Source: Acinetobacter kookii | GTDB lineage: Bacteria > Pseudomonadota > Gammaproteobacteria > Pseudomonadales > Moraxellaceae | Assembly (NCBI RefSeq): GCF_900096895.1 | Contig: NZ_FMYO01000005.1 | Coordinates: forward strand, 1 to 64,000 | Length of the DNA stretch: 64,000 nucleotides | Direction: 5' to 3' | Shown: positions 28,718 through 40,375 of the stretch, one piece after another | Position numbering within the stretch: position 1 is the first letter of the stretch | Layout: every line of letters begins with the position of its first letter | Translations under genes and position numbers: made by a program | The notes under the pieces: model-generated | The model's database searches: none | What the model was told of the DNA's origin: nothing | The model's input: the letters and a program-made list of their open reading frames with translations, nothing else

Positions 28718-28927
28718 TTAGTCTTCTTCGTCATCAAAATCGTCGTCATCATCCAGATCATAATCAAAATCTTTCAGCTCGCGCTCTAAACGACGTTGTG
28801 CGAGAAGGTCATCAATGAGGCGACGTTTTTCTAACGACTCTTTAGCACTAATTTTGCTTGATACTTCATCAAAACTAACATCATCATCACTGTAGCTATC
28901 ATCTAGTTCAAAATCTGTAGAAGACAC
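28718..28927 (-). CDS. Small acidic PA3496-like protein
   Basis: A 69-residue protein with a central basic helix (SLEKRRLIDDLLAQRRLERELKDFDYD) between an acidic N-terminus and a DDDDDFDDEED tail. It resembles PA3496-family small proteins annotated as envelope integrity factors; that assignment is weak. The start is GTG 28927 with GAGGT 8 bases upstream. Confidence 0.65.
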   Translation of the reverse strand: MSSTDFELDDSYSDDDVSFDEVSSKISAKESLEKRRLIDDLLAQRRLERELKDFDYDLDDDDDFDDEED

Positions 28928-29295
28928 TAAAACTACCTCATGGTGAAAAAAGTGAATGGGTCTAGGCGCTATTTATCCTGCTTATATCCTCTTGTCAAGT
29001 ATTTTTATTTTTTTCTCTCACAAACCTGGTTTAATCTTGTTTTTCCCCCTAAAAATTGTGTATTTATTAGTACCTAGAATTTTCAGCCTGGCCAGTTCAA
29101 AACTCAGTATATTTTGAGTGTTCCACCCTATGGACTTGAAAAAAAAAATTCCAGCCCAATATTGAAAACAATTGTTAAATCAAATTCATATTTTTAAATG
29201 AGACTTGAGCAATCAATATTCAAAACAATTTTAAGCAAATTGTGCTATCATGCACGGTTTTTCACTGCCACAGATTCAACGAAGAGTAAGCAAAG
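28928..29295. other. rpoD upstream region
   Basis: A 368-base AT-rich stretch with no gene. An extended -10 sequence, TGTGCTATCAT (29241-29251), lies 45 bases before rpoD; no matching -35 is clear. The 5' half contains long T and A runs. Confidence 0.5.
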
Positions 29296-31182
29296 ATGAG
29301 CGATATGACTTCCCCTACTTCGCAAGTAGCGGCTCTGATTAGCCGAGGCAAAGAGCAAGGTTACTTAACTTACGCTGAGGTTAACGATCATCTCCCGGAC
29401 TCGATCACGGAAAGCGAACAGATTGAAGACATCATTCAGATGCTTCAGGACGTGGGTATTCCAGTTCATGAACGTGCGCCTGAATCTGATGATGCCATGT
29501 TCGATGGCTCAAATGCTGAAGCTGCCGATGAAGTTGCCGAAGAAGAAGCGGCAGCCGTACTTGCTTCTGTTGAAAACGAACCTGGTCGTACCACAGATCC
29601 CGTACGCATGTACATGCGTGAAATGGGCACGGTCGAACTATTAACGCGTGAAGGCGAAATTAGCATTGCTAAACGCATTGAAGAAGGTATTCGTGACGTT
29701 CTGCACTCGATTGCCTACTGGCCGAATGCCGTTGAAGTTGTATTAAAAGAATATAACGATGTCATTGAAGGTGAACGTCGTCTTGCTGATATTTTATCGG
29801 GCTATTTAGATCCGGAATCTGATGAAGAAATTCCAGAAGTTTTAGAAGATGAAACGGACATTGATGACGAGGAAGAATCAACCTCTAAATCGACCAAAGA
29901 TGTAAAACTGGACGATGATGACGAAGAAGAATCTGAAAGTGAGGATGATTCTGAAGGTGAGTCAGGTCCTGATCCGGAAATTGCACGCGTACGTTTTGCT
30001 GAACTGGAAGAAGCCTGGAAAGCAACCAAAGCTGCAATTGAAAAGCACGGTCGCAACAGTAAACAGGCAGATGAAGCACTTCAGGCACTTGCTACCGTGT
30101 TTATGATGTTCAAGTTCACTCCACGTCTATTTGACATCATTTCTGAAATGATTCGTGGCACCCATGAACAGATTCGTACATCTGAGCGTGAAGTGATGCG
30201 TTATGCGGTACGCCGTGGCCGTATGGACCGTACTCAGTTCCGTACCTCTTTCCCGGGTCAGGAATCTAATCCAGCCTGGTTAGATGAACAAATTGCCAAA
30301 GCACCTGCAGAGCAGAAAGCTTACCTGGAAAAAGTACGTCCAGATGTACTGGCATTCCAGCAAAAGATTGCCGACATCGAAAAAGAATTAGGCTTGAATG
30401 TTAAGGAAATTAAAGACATTTCTAAACGTATGGCAGTGGGTGAAGCCAAAGCCCGTCGTGCGAAGAAAGAAATGGTGGAAGCTAACTTGCGTCTGGTTAT
30501 TTCGATTGCGAAAAAATATACCAACCGTGGTTTGCAATTCCTTGACCTGATTCAGGAAGGTAACATCGGCTTGATGAAAGCCGTAGACAAGTTTGAATAC
30601 CGTCGCGGTTATAAATTCTCGACCTATGCCACCTGGTGGATTCGTCAGGCAATTACCCGTTCAATTGCCGATCAGGCACGTACCATTCGTATTCCGGTAC
30701 ACATGATTGAAACCATCAACAAGATCAACCGTGTATCACGTCAATTGCTTCAAGAAATGGGCCGTGAACCAACGCCTGAAGAATTGGGCGAACGCCTGGA
30801 AATGGACGAAGTTAAAGTCCGCAAAGTGCTTAAAATTGCCAAAGAGCCGATTTCTATGGAAACGCCAATTGGTGATGATGAAGATTCACATCTTGGCGAC
30901 TTCATTGAAGATGGCAACATCACCTCTCCGGTAGATGCAGCAACTTCAGAAGGCCTGAAAGAGGCGACTCGAGAAGTGCTGGAAAACTTGACTGAACGTG
31001 AAGCGAAAGTCTTGAAAATGCGTTTTGGTATTGATATGCCAACCGACCATACACTGGAAGAAGTCGGTAAACAGTTTGACGTTACCCGTGAACGTATCCG
31101 TCAGATTGAAGCTAAGGCATTACGCAAATTACGTCATCCTTCCCGTTCTGAACACTTGCGTTCATTCCTGGAAAATGACTAA
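29296..31182 (+). CDS. rpoD: RNA polymerase sigma factor RpoD (sigma70)
   Basis: The housekeeping sigma factor. The 628-residue protein has region 1.1 at the N-terminus, an acidic non-conserved region at about residues 176-226, region 2 with [22 protein letters not shown] (2.3-2.4), region 3 ([22 protein letters not shown]), and region 4 with the helix-turn-helix [30 protein letters not shown]. Length fits. ATG 29296 follows AAGAG. dnaG is 13 kb away, so the E. coli rpsU-dnaG-rpoD operon is split in this genome. Confidence 0.97.
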   Translation: MSDMTSPTSQVAALISRGKEQGYLTYAEVNDHLPDSITESEQIEDIIQMLQDVGIPVHERAPESDDAMFDGSNAEAADEVAEEEAAAVLASVENEPGRTTDPVRMYMREMGTVELLTREGEISIAKRIEEGIRDVLHSIAYWPNAVEVVLKEYNDVIEGERRLADILSGYLDPESDEEIPEVLEDETDIDDEEESTSKSTKDVKLDDDDEEESESEDDSEGESGPDPEIARVRFAELEEAWKATKAAIEKHGRNSKQADEALQALATVFMMFKFTPRLFDIISEMIRGTHEQIRTSEREVMRYAVRRGRMDRTQFRTSFPGQESNPAWLDEQIAKAPAEQKAYLEKVRPDVLAFQQKIADIEKELGLNVKEIKDISKRMAVGEAKARRAKKEMVEANLRLVISIAKKYTNRGLQFLDLIQEGNIGLMKAVDKFEYRRGYKFSTYATWWIRQAITRSIADQARTIRIPVHMIETINKINRVSRQLLQEMGREPTPEELGERLEMDEVKVRKVLKIAKEPISMETPIGDDEDSHLGDFIEDGNITSPVDAATSEGLKEATREVLENLTEREAKVLKMRFGIDMPTDHTLEEVGKQFDVTRERIRQIEAKALRKLRHPSRSEHLRSFLEND

Positions 31183-31292
31183 GCCATAGTAATACCGATG
31201 GGGGTTGAAAAGTTGTCCATTAGCCCCATCTAGTATTCAGCAACACATAACGCCTGCACTACGCAGGCGTTTGATATATAAGTGGGACTACT

Positions 31293-31586
31293 ATGACCAT
31301 GTTAGACCGTACACCATCTCGCGAACTTCAAGAACATCTTTGGGTCTTTCCTATGGATTATCCAATCAAACTGATTGGTGAAGCCTGCGAAGAGTTACAT
31401 ATTGCTGTTGTAGACATTTTGGTAAAACATTTCCCAGACTTTGACGGTAATAGCATCAAGGTACAACCTTCACGTACCGGGAAATATCATTCTTTGACTG
31501 CTCGAATTGTTTTTGTCGAACTGGAACAGGTACATGCTTTATATGCTGACCTGGCAGCCTGCCCATTGATTAAAACTGCGCTTTAA
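31293..31586 (+). CDS. ybeD: DUF493 / YbeD family protein
   Basis: A 97-residue protein of the YbeD (UPF0250) family, with MDYPIKLIGEA and the KYHSLTARI segment. The gene lies before lipB, the usual position in gammaproteobacteria; function in lipoate metabolism is inferred from this only. Start ATG 31293, with ATG 31299 as an alternative. Confidence 0.85.
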   Translation: MTMLDRTPSRELQEHLWVFPMDYPIKLIGEACEELHIAVVDILVKHFPDFDGNSIKVQPSRTGKYHSLTARIVFVELEQVHALYADLAACPLIKTAL

Positions 31587-31592
31587 GAATAT

Positions 31593-31622
31593 AAAAAAGC
31601 ACGCTTTATGCGTGTTTTTTTA
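31593..31622 (+). terminator. Terminator after ybeD
   Basis: Stem AAAAAGCACGC / GCGTGTTTTTT (loop TTTAT) with T-run. It lies between ybeD and lipB, so these genes may be transcribed partly separately. Confidence 0.75.
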
Positions 31623-31750
31623 TTTATAGGACAATAAAAATATTATTAATACCACAAAAAAGTTTAAATCGTGCAGCGATCATCCCCATTTTGGCATGAT
31701 TTCATTATAATTCTTTCATCCTCTTAAAAACTTTTAAGGACGCACTTCAC

Positions 31751-32410
31751 GTGACTGATGCTGTTCTAAAACCCAAACTGATTATTCGCCAATTTAACCA
31801 GCTCACTCCCTATCTCGACCGCTTTCAGGATATGAAAAACCTGACTGAAAACCGTGATGAGAATACCCCAGATGAACTGTGGATTTTGCAGCATCATGAT
31901 GTGCTGACCCAAGGCCAAGCCGGCAAGCCTGAACACATTCTTATGTCCAGCAATATACCGGTGGTACAAACGGATCGCGGTGGACAAGTGACCTGGCATG
32001 GTCCGGGTCAGCTGGTTGCCTATTTCATGTTTGATTTAAACCGTTTGGGTTGGAATGTACGCACGCTGGTGTCTTATGCTGAAAATTTAATGATCGCACT
32101 GCTGAAAAAATATGGCATTGAAGCCTATGCCAAACCGGATGCACCGGGCGTTTATGTCAATGAACGCAAAATTGGTTCGCTGGGTTTTAAAATCCGCAAA
32201 GGACGCAGCTATCATGGATTGGCCCTGAATATTGACTGTGACCTGTCTGGTTTCCATACCATTAACCCATGTGGTTATGCAGGTTTAGAGATGGTCCGTA
32301 TTCAGGACCTGGTTCCAGATTACCCAAAATTCGAGAACTTATGCGTCGATATCATTGAAACTTTAAACAGCAGCGGTTACTTTAGTGAAGTTCAAATCAT
32401 GCAACAATAA
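31751..32410 (+). CDS. lipB: Octanoyl-ACP:protein N-octanoyltransferase
   Basis: LipB transfers octanoate from acyl carrier protein to lipoyl domains; LipA then adds sulphur. The 219 residues carry [13 protein letters not shown] (75-87), K147 in [11 protein letters not shown], and the catalytic C174 in [10 protein letters not shown]. The start is GTG 31751 with AAGGA upstream. No lipA is present in the window. Confidence 0.95.
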   Translation: MTDAVLKPKLIIRQFNQLTPYLDRFQDMKNLTENRDENTPDELWILQHHDVLTQGQAGKPEHILMSSNIPVVQTDRGGQVTWHGPGQLVAYFMFDLNRLGWNVRTLVSYAENLMIALLKKYGIEAYAKPDAPGVYVNERKIGSLGFKIRKGRSYHGLALNIDCDLSGFHTINPCGYAGLEMVRIQDLVPDYPKFENLCVDIIETLNSSGYFSEVQIMQQ

Positions 32411-32487
32411 CTTTGCTTTTGACATAAAAATAAATTAGAGTATTTACTCTAAACTAATAAAATATTTTTTAGATAAGGGATACGCGA

Positions 32488-33021
32488 GTGATTTCAACCA
32501 AATCCGTTAAGCCCGCTTTACAACTGACCTATGTCAAACTCATGATGGATGTGATTGGCAGAGGTTTAGTCATGGCGAGTCAAGTCGATGCCGAAGTCAA
32601 ACAGGAAGTTGCAAAATTTCCTGTCGGTTTTGTGCTATCGATGAAAGTATTTCCGAATGGCCCAGCTTTTATTGCAAAAGTCACGGAAGACCATCAATTA
32701 CAATTACTGCAATCTGTAGACAGCAAACCTGACCTCACCATTACTTTTAAGCATTTAAGCCACGCTTTTTTAGTGTTTTCTTTTCAGGAAAGTACTGCAC
32801 AGGCTTTTGCCCACGACCGTATGATAGCCGATGGAGATATTTCATTTGCCATTCGTCTGGTACGCTGCTTAAACAAAATGGAAGTGCTCATTTTACCTAA
32901 ACTCCTCGCCGAGCTTGCTGTAAAACAATACCCAACCGAATTGAGCCTAAAAGAAAAACTGACTGGAGCTGCAAATATTTATTTGAAAGTAGCTCAATCC
33001 TATTTTAAACGGAGTGCATAA
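32488..33021 (+). CDS. SCP2-like sterol/lipid-binding protein
   Basis: The 177-residue product has the pattern of SCP2 domains (KPDLTITFKHLSHAFLVF and FAHDRMIADGDISFAIRLVRCL). It has a short N-terminal helix and no signal. In other bacteria such proteins bind lipids or act in ubiquinone synthesis (UbiJ), but the specific role is not clear. Its stop lies one base before the ATG of the iron alcohol dehydrogenase, so they are likely co-expressed. Start GTG-type at 32488. Confidence 0.7.
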   Translation: MISTKSVKPALQLTYVKLMMDVIGRGLVMASQVDAEVKQEVAKFPVGFVLSMKVFPNGPAFIAKVTEDHQLQLLQSVDSKPDLTITFKHLSHAFLVFSFQESTAQAFAHDRMIADGDISFAIRLVRCLNKMEVLILPKLLAELAVKQYPTELSLKEKLTGAANIYLKVAQSYFKRSA

Positions 33022-33022
33022 C

Positions 33023-34207
33023 ATGGCTAAGCCTTATTACGAATTTTTCTGTCCAGTCAAAGTCATCGCAGGTCATGCCGCCTTAGAACATATTCCGTTT
33101 GAACTTGCTACTTTAGGTGCAAAACGCCCGCTCATCATTACCGATAAAGGCGTACGCAGCAACAATCTGCTCGCCCCTATTGAGGCTGCCTTTGAATCTA
33201 CCGATGCGGTGATTGGCCATATTTTTGATGATGTTCCACCAGATTCAAGCGTACAAACCGTTCGAAATGCAGCAAAAGCTTATCGTGATCATAATTGTGA
33301 TGCGATTATCGCCGTGGGTGGCGGTTCGGTCATTGATACCTCCAAGGCAACCAATATCCTGGTGACCGAAGGCGGCGATGACCTGCTTAAATATTCAGGT
33401 GCACATAACCTGCCCAAACCGTTAAAACCATTTTTCGTGATTCCAACCACATCGGGTACCGGTTCAGAAGTAACCATGGTGGCTGTGGTTTCCGATCTGG
33501 AAAAAAATGTCAAAATGCCATTTGCCTCTTATTACCTGATGCCGCATGCTGCCATTCTTGACCCGCGTATGACCCAGACCTTGCCACCGCATTTAACTGC
33601 CATGACGGCTATGGACGCGCTGACCCATGCGGTTGAAGCCTATACCTGTATGGCAGCCAATCCGATCAGCGATGCTTATGCAACGGCTGCGATCAAAAAA
33701 GTCAGCAACAGCCTGTTCAATGTTCTGGACAACCCGACAGATGAGTTTGGTCGCCTGGAACTGGCTCAAGCTTCAACCATGGCCGGGATTGCTTTCTCTA
33801 ATTCTATGGTAGGCCTAGTTCACTCACTTGGACATGCCCTAGGTGCGGTTGCCCACCTGCCCCATGGCCTATGCATGAACCTGTTCCTGCCTTATGTGCT
33901 GGAGTACAACAAGGAAGTCAATGGTGACAAAATTGCCGAATTGCTACTCCCTTTAGCTGGACCAGACATTTATGCGCAAACCCCTGCACATTTACGTGCC
34001 GATAAAGCGATTGCTACGATTCTGACCATGCGTGATCGCTTGTATGCACTGACTAAATTGCCACGTACTTTACGTGAAACCGGCAAGGTTTCAGAAGCGC
34101 AATTGAATGAAGTCGCAGACAAAGCATTAAATGACGGTTCTATTATTTACAATCCGAAAGAAGCCACCCTGAGTGATTTAAAAGCGATTTTAGAAAAAGC
34201 TTGGTAA
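33023..34207 (+). CDS. Iron-containing alcohol dehydrogenase
   Basis: A 394-residue group III dehydrogenase. It shows the NAD-binding GGGSVID (99-105), the TTSGTGSEVT segment, and the iron-ligand histidines in HAVEAY, MVGLVHSLGHALG and HLPHGLCMN. The preferred start is ATG 33023, with GGAG upstream. The alcohol or aldehyde substrate is not readable. It is coupled to the SCP2-like gene. Confidence 0.9.
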   Translation: MAKPYYEFFCPVKVIAGHAALEHIPFELATLGAKRPLIITDKGVRSNNLLAPIEAAFESTDAVIGHIFDDVPPDSSVQTVRNAAKAYRDHNCDAIIAVGGGSVIDTSKATNILVTEGGDDLLKYSGAHNLPKPLKPFFVIPTTSGTGSEVTMVAVVSDLEKNVKMPFASYYLMPHAAILDPRMTQTLPPHLTAMTAMDALTHAVEAYTCMAANPISDAYATAAIKKVSNSLFNVLDNPTDEFGRLELAQASTMAGIAFSNSMVGLVHSLGHALGAVAHLPHGLCMNLFLPYVLEYNKEVNGDKIAELLLPLAGPDIYAQTPAHLRADKAIATILTMRDRLYALTKLPRTLRETGKVSEAQLNEVADKALNDGSIIYNPKEATLSDLKAILEKAW

Positions 34208-34238
34208 ATATTGAAAAATAAGTGAATATAGCCAAAAA

Positions 34239-34273
34239 TAAGCCTGATGTTTTTTTGAGCATCAGGCTTTTAC
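34239..34273 (+). terminator. Terminator after iron alcohol dehydrogenase
   Basis: Stem AAGCCTGATG / CATCAGGCTT with a T-rich loop and T-run. Confidence 0.75.
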
Positions 34274-34471
34274 TTTATGGAAAATTAAAGCGAATCTTTT
34301 ATAGCAAATGGCATATTTACTGCATTAAAAACTCATAAAGATATTGGCAAAAGGTACCAAACTGGAGTAGATTGGCGCACTTTTGTTTTATTCATTTAGG
34401 GGGGATCGTTCGTCTCAAACGATCCTTGTAAACATGACTGATCCTTGATCAACGATAAGAGGATAACGCCG

Positions 34472-35866
34472 TTGACAAATATCTCTGGGACTCAATCGGC
34501 AGCTAAACTGCAAAAAACGCTTGGACTGTGGCACATCATTATTATTGGTTTAGCTTATATTCAGCCAATGACATTATTTGATACCTTCGGTCTGGTTTCC
34601 GAAGAAAGCCATTATCACGTGCCAACTTCGTACATTATTGCCCTCATTGCAATTCTGTTTACATCTATTAGTTATGGACACATGATCCGTCGTTATCCCT
34701 CATCAGGGTCGGCATATACCTATGCTCAAAAATCGATTCACCCTAATGTCGGTTTTATGGTGGGCTGGTCATCATGGCTCGATTATCTACTGTCACCGAT
34801 GGTCAACATCATTTTGGCCGTCATTTATCTGGAAGCGCTTTTCCCTGGGGTGAACCATTGGGTTTGGGTTGTTGTACTGACCGCATTTATGACCGGGGTA
34901 AACTTGCGGGGTGCCAGATTCGTTGCCAACTTCAACGGCCTGATTGTATTGGTTCAGCTGGCAGTCATCGGGTACTTCACCTGGATGGTTTATTCTCTAC
35001 TTGCAGGTGGGGTCAATGCCGATGGGACATTGGCGAATGCCAAATACCAGTTGTGGAGCCTGGATCCGTTCTGGAATGAAATGACAGCTTTAGGCCCTTT
35101 AATTACCGGTGCAACATTGCTTTGTTTCTCTTTTACCGGTTTTGACTCACTCAGCTCGCTGGCAGAAGAAACTAAAGATACTGAAAAGACCTTACCTAAA
35201 GCGATTTTCCTGACTGCACTTATTGCAGGTGTCATCTTTATTATTAGCACCTACTTCATGCAAATCTACTTCCCGAACGATCCGAAGACATATTTTGAAG
35301 ATGTTGCTGCAACCCAGCCGGACATTCTTCAAGCCGTTGGTGGAGTAGCATTCAAAACTGTGGTGCTTTACTTCGCAATCGTTACGGTGATGGCATCCGG
35401 TATTTCTGCACATGCGGGCGTTTCACGCTTAATGTATGTGATGGGCCGTGATGGCGTGATCAACAAAAAGATTTTTGGTCATATCAGTCCGAAAAGCTAC
35501 ACACCGGTTTACAACATTCTGATTGTCGGTGGCGTGGCTTTAACTGCTGGTTTCATGGATCTGGACATCGTGATTTCAATGATCAGTTTCGGTGCCCTCA
35601 CTGCCTTTACCTTTGTGAATCTGTCTGTAATTTCACGTTATGCATTACGTGATGGCCGTACTAAAAATATCAAAGACATTATTAGCTTTGTAGTCATTCC
35701 TTTACTCGGCTTCTTAAGTATTTTTGCCATGTGGCTAGAGATTGAAGATACCGCATTAAAATTTGGTTTATGGTGGGCAATGTTCGGTATTTTGTACCTG
35801 GGTTATAAAACCAAAGGTTTCAAACACCCTGCTCCACAGCACAACGAGTTTGATGATACGCATTAA
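34472..35866 (+). CDS. APC-family permease, PuuP-like
   Basis: A 464-residue permease with about 12 transmembrane helices in the amino-acid/polyamine family. Conserved segments include GLAYIQPMTLFDTFG, YPSSGSAYTYAQKS and SFTGFDSLSSLAEETKD, which resemble the putrescine importer PuuP. The first helix begins after LWHIIIIG. The start is TTG 34472 behind AGAGGA; an upstream TTG at 34445 is less likely. The substrate is inferred. A terminator follows. Confidence 0.85.
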   Translation: MTNISGTQSAAKLQKTLGLWHIIIIGLAYIQPMTLFDTFGLVSEESHYHVPTSYIIALIAILFTSISYGHMIRRYPSSGSAYTYAQKSIHPNVGFMVGWSSWLDYLLSPMVNIILAVIYLEALFPGVNHWVWVVVLTAFMTGVNLRGARFVANFNGLIVLVQLAVIGYFTWMVYSLLAGGVNADGTLANAKYQLWSLDPFWNEMTALGPLITGATLLCFSFTGFDSLSSLAEETKDTEKTLPKAIFLTALIAGVIFIISTYFMQIYFPNDPKTYFEDVAATQPDILQAVGGVAFKTVVLYFAIVTVMASGISAHAGVSRLMYVMGRDGVINKKIFGHISPKSYTPVYNILIVGGVALTAGFMDLDIVISMISFGALTAFTFVNLSVISRYALRDGRTKNIKDIISFVVIPLLGFLSIFAMWLEIEDTALKFGLWWAMFGILYLGYKTKGFKHPAPQHNEFDDTH

Positions 35867-35883
35867 TGCTTTGATCTCATGCA

Positions 35884-35913
35884 TAAAAAAAGACGCTCAA
35901 TGCGTCTTTTTTT
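35884..35913 (+). terminator. Terminator after permease / trmL
   Basis: Stem AAAAAAAGACGC / GCGTCTTTTTTT with loop TCAAT. It lies between convergent genes, so it can serve both. Confidence 0.85.
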
Positions 35914-35924
35914 ATACTCTGAAA

Positions 35925-36404
35925 TTAGACGAGTTCTTTAAAACCTTGCTGACGCCATGCTTCATACAGAATAACCGCTGTAGCATTAGACAGGTTCAAA
36001 CTGCGAGAGTTTGCTACCATGGGTAAACGAATCCAGTGTTTTTCCGGGAACATCATGCGCACATTTTCAGGCAGACCACGTGTTTCAGGGCCCATCAGCA
36101 AAGCCACCGGACGGTTTAAGTCTGAAGTATGTGGAGTTTCAGAACCTTTGGTGGTTAAAGGATAAATGGCATTGTTATCAATTCCCTGTTCTTTTAAATA
36201 TGCCAGGCATTCTGCAAAGTTTTCCCACACTTTCATGTGTGCCCATTCATGATAGTCCAGGCCTGCACGTCGCAGCTTTTTATCGTCGAGCTCAAAACCC
36301 AGCGGTTTAACCAAATGAAGTTGCGCACCGGTATTGGCACATAAACGGATGATATTCCCGGTGTTAGCAGGAATTTCTGGCTCGTACAAAACAACGTGGA
36401 TCAC
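35925..36404 (-). CDS. trmL: tRNA (cytidine/uridine-2'-O)-methyltransferase TrmL
   Basis: TrmL methylates the ribose of nucleotide 34 in tRNA-Leu. The 159-residue SPOUT enzyme shows the [16 protein letters not shown] segment, the knot [10 protein letters not shown] and [14 protein letters not shown]. Start ATG 36404. It lies downstream of cysG on the same strand, with a 197-base gap. Confidence 0.95.
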   Translation of the reverse strand: MIHVVLYEPEIPANTGNIIRLCANTGAQLHLVKPLGFELDDKKLRRAGLDYHEWAHMKVWENFAECLAYLKEQGIDNNAIYPLTTKGSETPHTSDLNRPVALLMGPETRGLPENVRMMFPEKHWIRLPMVANSRSLNLSNATAVILYEAWRQQGFKELV

Positions 36405-36529
36405 TTTTTACTCACTCTAATTTTATTTAGGCAATGTTTGGACTTTACTGATCAAGCCAGGAACTCGATAGAGGATTTCTTAGCCAAGCACCGCGTTCCG
36501 TTTGCAATTGAACAACAGCAATAAAATCA

Positions 36530-36601
36530 CTGCTTATCCTCTTTACTCAGGCACAGCCTTCATCTTGCGCTCGGGCAACACGAAGTGTTGCTTATCCTCG
36601 C
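36530..36601. repeat. Hairpin element between cysG and trmL
   Basis: GCAACAC / GTGTTGC (36575-36591, loop GAA) is a perfect stem. The decamer TGCTTATCCTC occurs at 36531-36541 and again at 36589-36599. The element follows the cysG stop on the minus strand. It resembles a short Acinetobacter intergenic repeat; I have not compared it with others. Confidence 0.5.
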
Positions 36602-37975
36602 TCATGCCCACTGCAATTGTTCACGCAATTTTACCACTTCACCAATAATGGTGAGCGTTGGCGCTTGAATGTGATGCTCCGTCACTTTCGATGCGATATC
36701 GGCTAAGGTTCCCACCACCACTTTCTGGTCAGGTGTAGTCCCCTTGGAAATCAGGGCAACCGGCATGTCTGGACGCTGGCCATGGGCAATCAGCTGGGCA
36801 CAGATTTTTTCCAGCCCCACCAAGCCCATATACAATACCAGGGTCTGGTTTTCATACACCAGCTCATTCCATGGCAACTCTGGCGAGCCTTCCTTTAAAT
36901 GCCCGGTCAGGAAGCGCACACTTTGTGCATAGTCACGATGGGTTAAAGGAATACCGGCATACGCAGAACAGCCCGAAGCTGCGGTAATTCCGGGTACCAC
37001 CTGAAAAGCAACACCTGCAGCAAACAGTTCCTGAATCTCTTCGCCACCACGGCCAAAAATAAACGGATCACCGCCTTTTAAACGGCAAACACGCTTACCT
37101 TGAGCAGCATATTCCACCAAAAGTGCATTAATTCCTTCTTGCGGCACACTATGATTGGAACGGGCTTTACCCACATAGACCTTTTCCGCATCACGGCGGC
37201 ACAAGTCCATAATCGCAGGCGACACTAGACGGTCGTAAATAACAACATCTGCCTGTTGCATCAAACGCAATGCTTTTAAGGTCAACAGTTCAGGATCGCC
37301 TGGCCCCGCACCCACCAGATAGACTTCACCTTTCGGCGCTTTCCATTCCATTAAGGCTTGCTCAATCAAACGGTCGGCTTCAGCAAGATTGTCATTAAAC
37401 ACCTGTTCTTTGAGTGGACTGGCATATAAGTCTTCCCAAAAAATACGGCGTTCATCCGGATTTTCAATTTTGGCTTTGACCGCAGCTCGCCATTTACCTG
37501 AAAAATCGGCAAGTTTTCCCATGCCATGCGGAATGCTCGCTTCCAGCTGGGTACGGATTTGACGGGATAAAACTGGTGATTTGCCATTGGTGGCAATTGA
37601 AACCACTAAAGGAGAACGGTCGATAATGGCAGGCACCATAAAACGGCAATGCGGTAGATCATCGACACTATTCACCAGAATTTTTTCAGCTTCGCAAGCT
37701 TCAAAAACCTGAACATTGGTGGCTTTATCATTGGTTGCCGCAATCACCAGACGGTAATCACGCAACGGAATATCTGGACTAAAAGGCGCTTGGACATATT
37801 GCCCCTGGCTGGCACGAACAATCTCAACTAAATCATTTTCGATTTCAGGCGCAATCACATCAATGACTGCTCCTGCTTTTGCCAAAAGTACGGCCTTACG
37901 GTAAGCAATGCGCCCACCACCGACAATCAGACAAGGTTGCTGCTGCAACTTTAAAGAGATTGGAAAGATATCCAC
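36602..37975 (-). CDS. cysG: Siroheme synthase CysG
   Basis: CysG makes siroheme from uroporphyrinogen III for sulfite and nitrite reductases. The 457 residues have an N-terminal dehydrogenase/ferrochelatase half (GGGRIAYRKAVLL, NGKSPVLSRQIR) and a C-terminal SAM methyltransferase half (LVGAGPGDPELLTLKALR, FGRGGEE). The start is GTG 37975, behind TTGAGGT, because this gives the family N-terminus MDIFPISLKL; a longer frame to 38014 has no support. Confidence 0.93.
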   Translation of the reverse strand: MDIFPISLKLQQQPCLIVGGGRIAYRKAVLLAKAGAVIDVIAPEIENDLVEIVRASQGQYVQAPFSPDIPLRDYRLVIAATNDKATNVQVFEACEAEKILVNSVDDLPHCRFMVPAIIDRSPLVVSIATNGKSPVLSRQIRTQLEASIPHGMGKLADFSGKWRAAVKAKIENPDERRIFWEDLYASPLKEQVFNDNLAEADRLIEQALMEWKAPKGEVYLVGAGPGDPELLTLKALRLMQQADVVIYDRLVSPAIMDLCRRDAEKVYVGKARSNHSVPQEGINALLVEYAAQGKRVCRLKGGDPFIFGRGGEEIQELFAAGVAFQVVPGITAASGCSAYAGIPLTHRDYAQSVRFLTGHLKEGSPELPWNELVYENQTLVLYMGLVGLEKICAQLIAHGQRPDMPVALISKGTTPDQKVVVGTLADIASKVTEHHIQAPTLTIIGEVVKLREQLQWA

Positions 37976-38065
37976 GAATGACCTCAATATTTTAAATCTG
38001 ACTGTCTTAAGCAATTTTCATGCACAAAATTGTGCTATTCATAAATTTATTGATCAATCCGAAGA

Positions 38066-39436
<1,371 letters not shown>

Positions 39437-39456
39437 TTACCCGAATTAAGCTGAAA

Positions 39457-40245
39457 TTAGGACGATGGATACTTGGGCAAACCTGGCAGATATTCCGCTT
39501 TAATCAGTTTGCCCAGTGCCGAATAAGGCAAGGTCAGCTCGGTCATGCCTTCTACATAGGAGGCCAGCTCATACAAGGGATAAACAAAGACAATGCCATT
39601 GGCACCATAGTAAAAATTATCACTTAATTTCAGTTTTTCCCTGTCGATACTGTGCTGCTCCAGCCAGATGCTGTTTGAATCATACAAAGTATTCAACAAT
39701 TGCTGCTCTGTGCCTTTGACCATAATATCTTGCAGCGCCAGACGCTTTTTGTTTTTCAAATCGAAATTGACAAATTCCTGATGATACATGCCATGCGCAG
39801 CACCAGATGAATAGGTATAGGTCTGAATGGCAAAGGTTGCCCGATCATACTGCTGACTGACAAAACGGATATAGGTCGAGCTTTGACTTAGATTGGGATT
39901 CGCGCCTTCGGCAGTATTGATCTTTTGATTAGGCGCTGTAGAAAATGCAATCGGATCGGCTTTTTTCACCCGATCAAGAAAATAGTCATCTACCCATTTC
40001 AGATTGGTTTTTACCGTTTGAATCTCATACTGGGTACAACCTTCCGCATCACATGCTTCCGGTTTGCTCAGTTTCACAGGAACAACCTTGGCTTGAATTA
40101 ATGGAATTGTCTGAACGTTTTCCTGTTTTGCAGTACTTGCCTGTTCCGTTTTCGGGGCTGGTCGCTCCTGACAACCCGTGATGACGAGTGCTGCCAAAGA
40201 AACAGGAAGTGCCCATAGCCATTGTTTATTCGTGCGTGTTTCCAT
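39457..40245 (-). CDS. DUF3298/RsiV-like lipoprotein
   Basis: The 262-residue protein has a signal peptide with lipobox VITGC (C25), then a Lys/Glu-rich linker and a C-terminal DUF3298 domain (GAAHGMYHQEFVNFDLKNKK, LTLPYSALGKL). Similar domains occur in the anti-sigma factor RsiV and in lysozyme-binding proteins. Role here is not known; it should be lipid-anchored in the periplasm. Confidence 0.8.
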   Translation of the reverse strand: METRTNKQWLWALPVSLAALVITGCQERPAPKTEQASTAKQENVQTIPLIQAKVVPVKLSKPEACDAEGCTQYEIQTVKTNLKWVDDYFLDRVKKADPIAFSTAPNQKINTAEGANPNLSQSSTYIRFVSQQYDRATFAIQTYTYSSGAAHGMYHQEFVNFDLKNKKRLALQDIMVKGTEQQLLNTLYDSNSIWLEQHSIDREKLKLSDNFYYGANGIVFVYPLYELASYVEGMTELTLPYSALGKLIKAEYLPGLPKYPSS

Positions 40246-40375
40246 TTTTTTTACAACCTGAGACCCTTAGAATGCTCCTGCACTATACAAAGCCAAGTGA
40301 CTGAATAAAATTTAAAATATGTATCTTTAAGCATGTTTAGCTGAATAATGAAGCATTCGTATAAAAATGCCTGCT

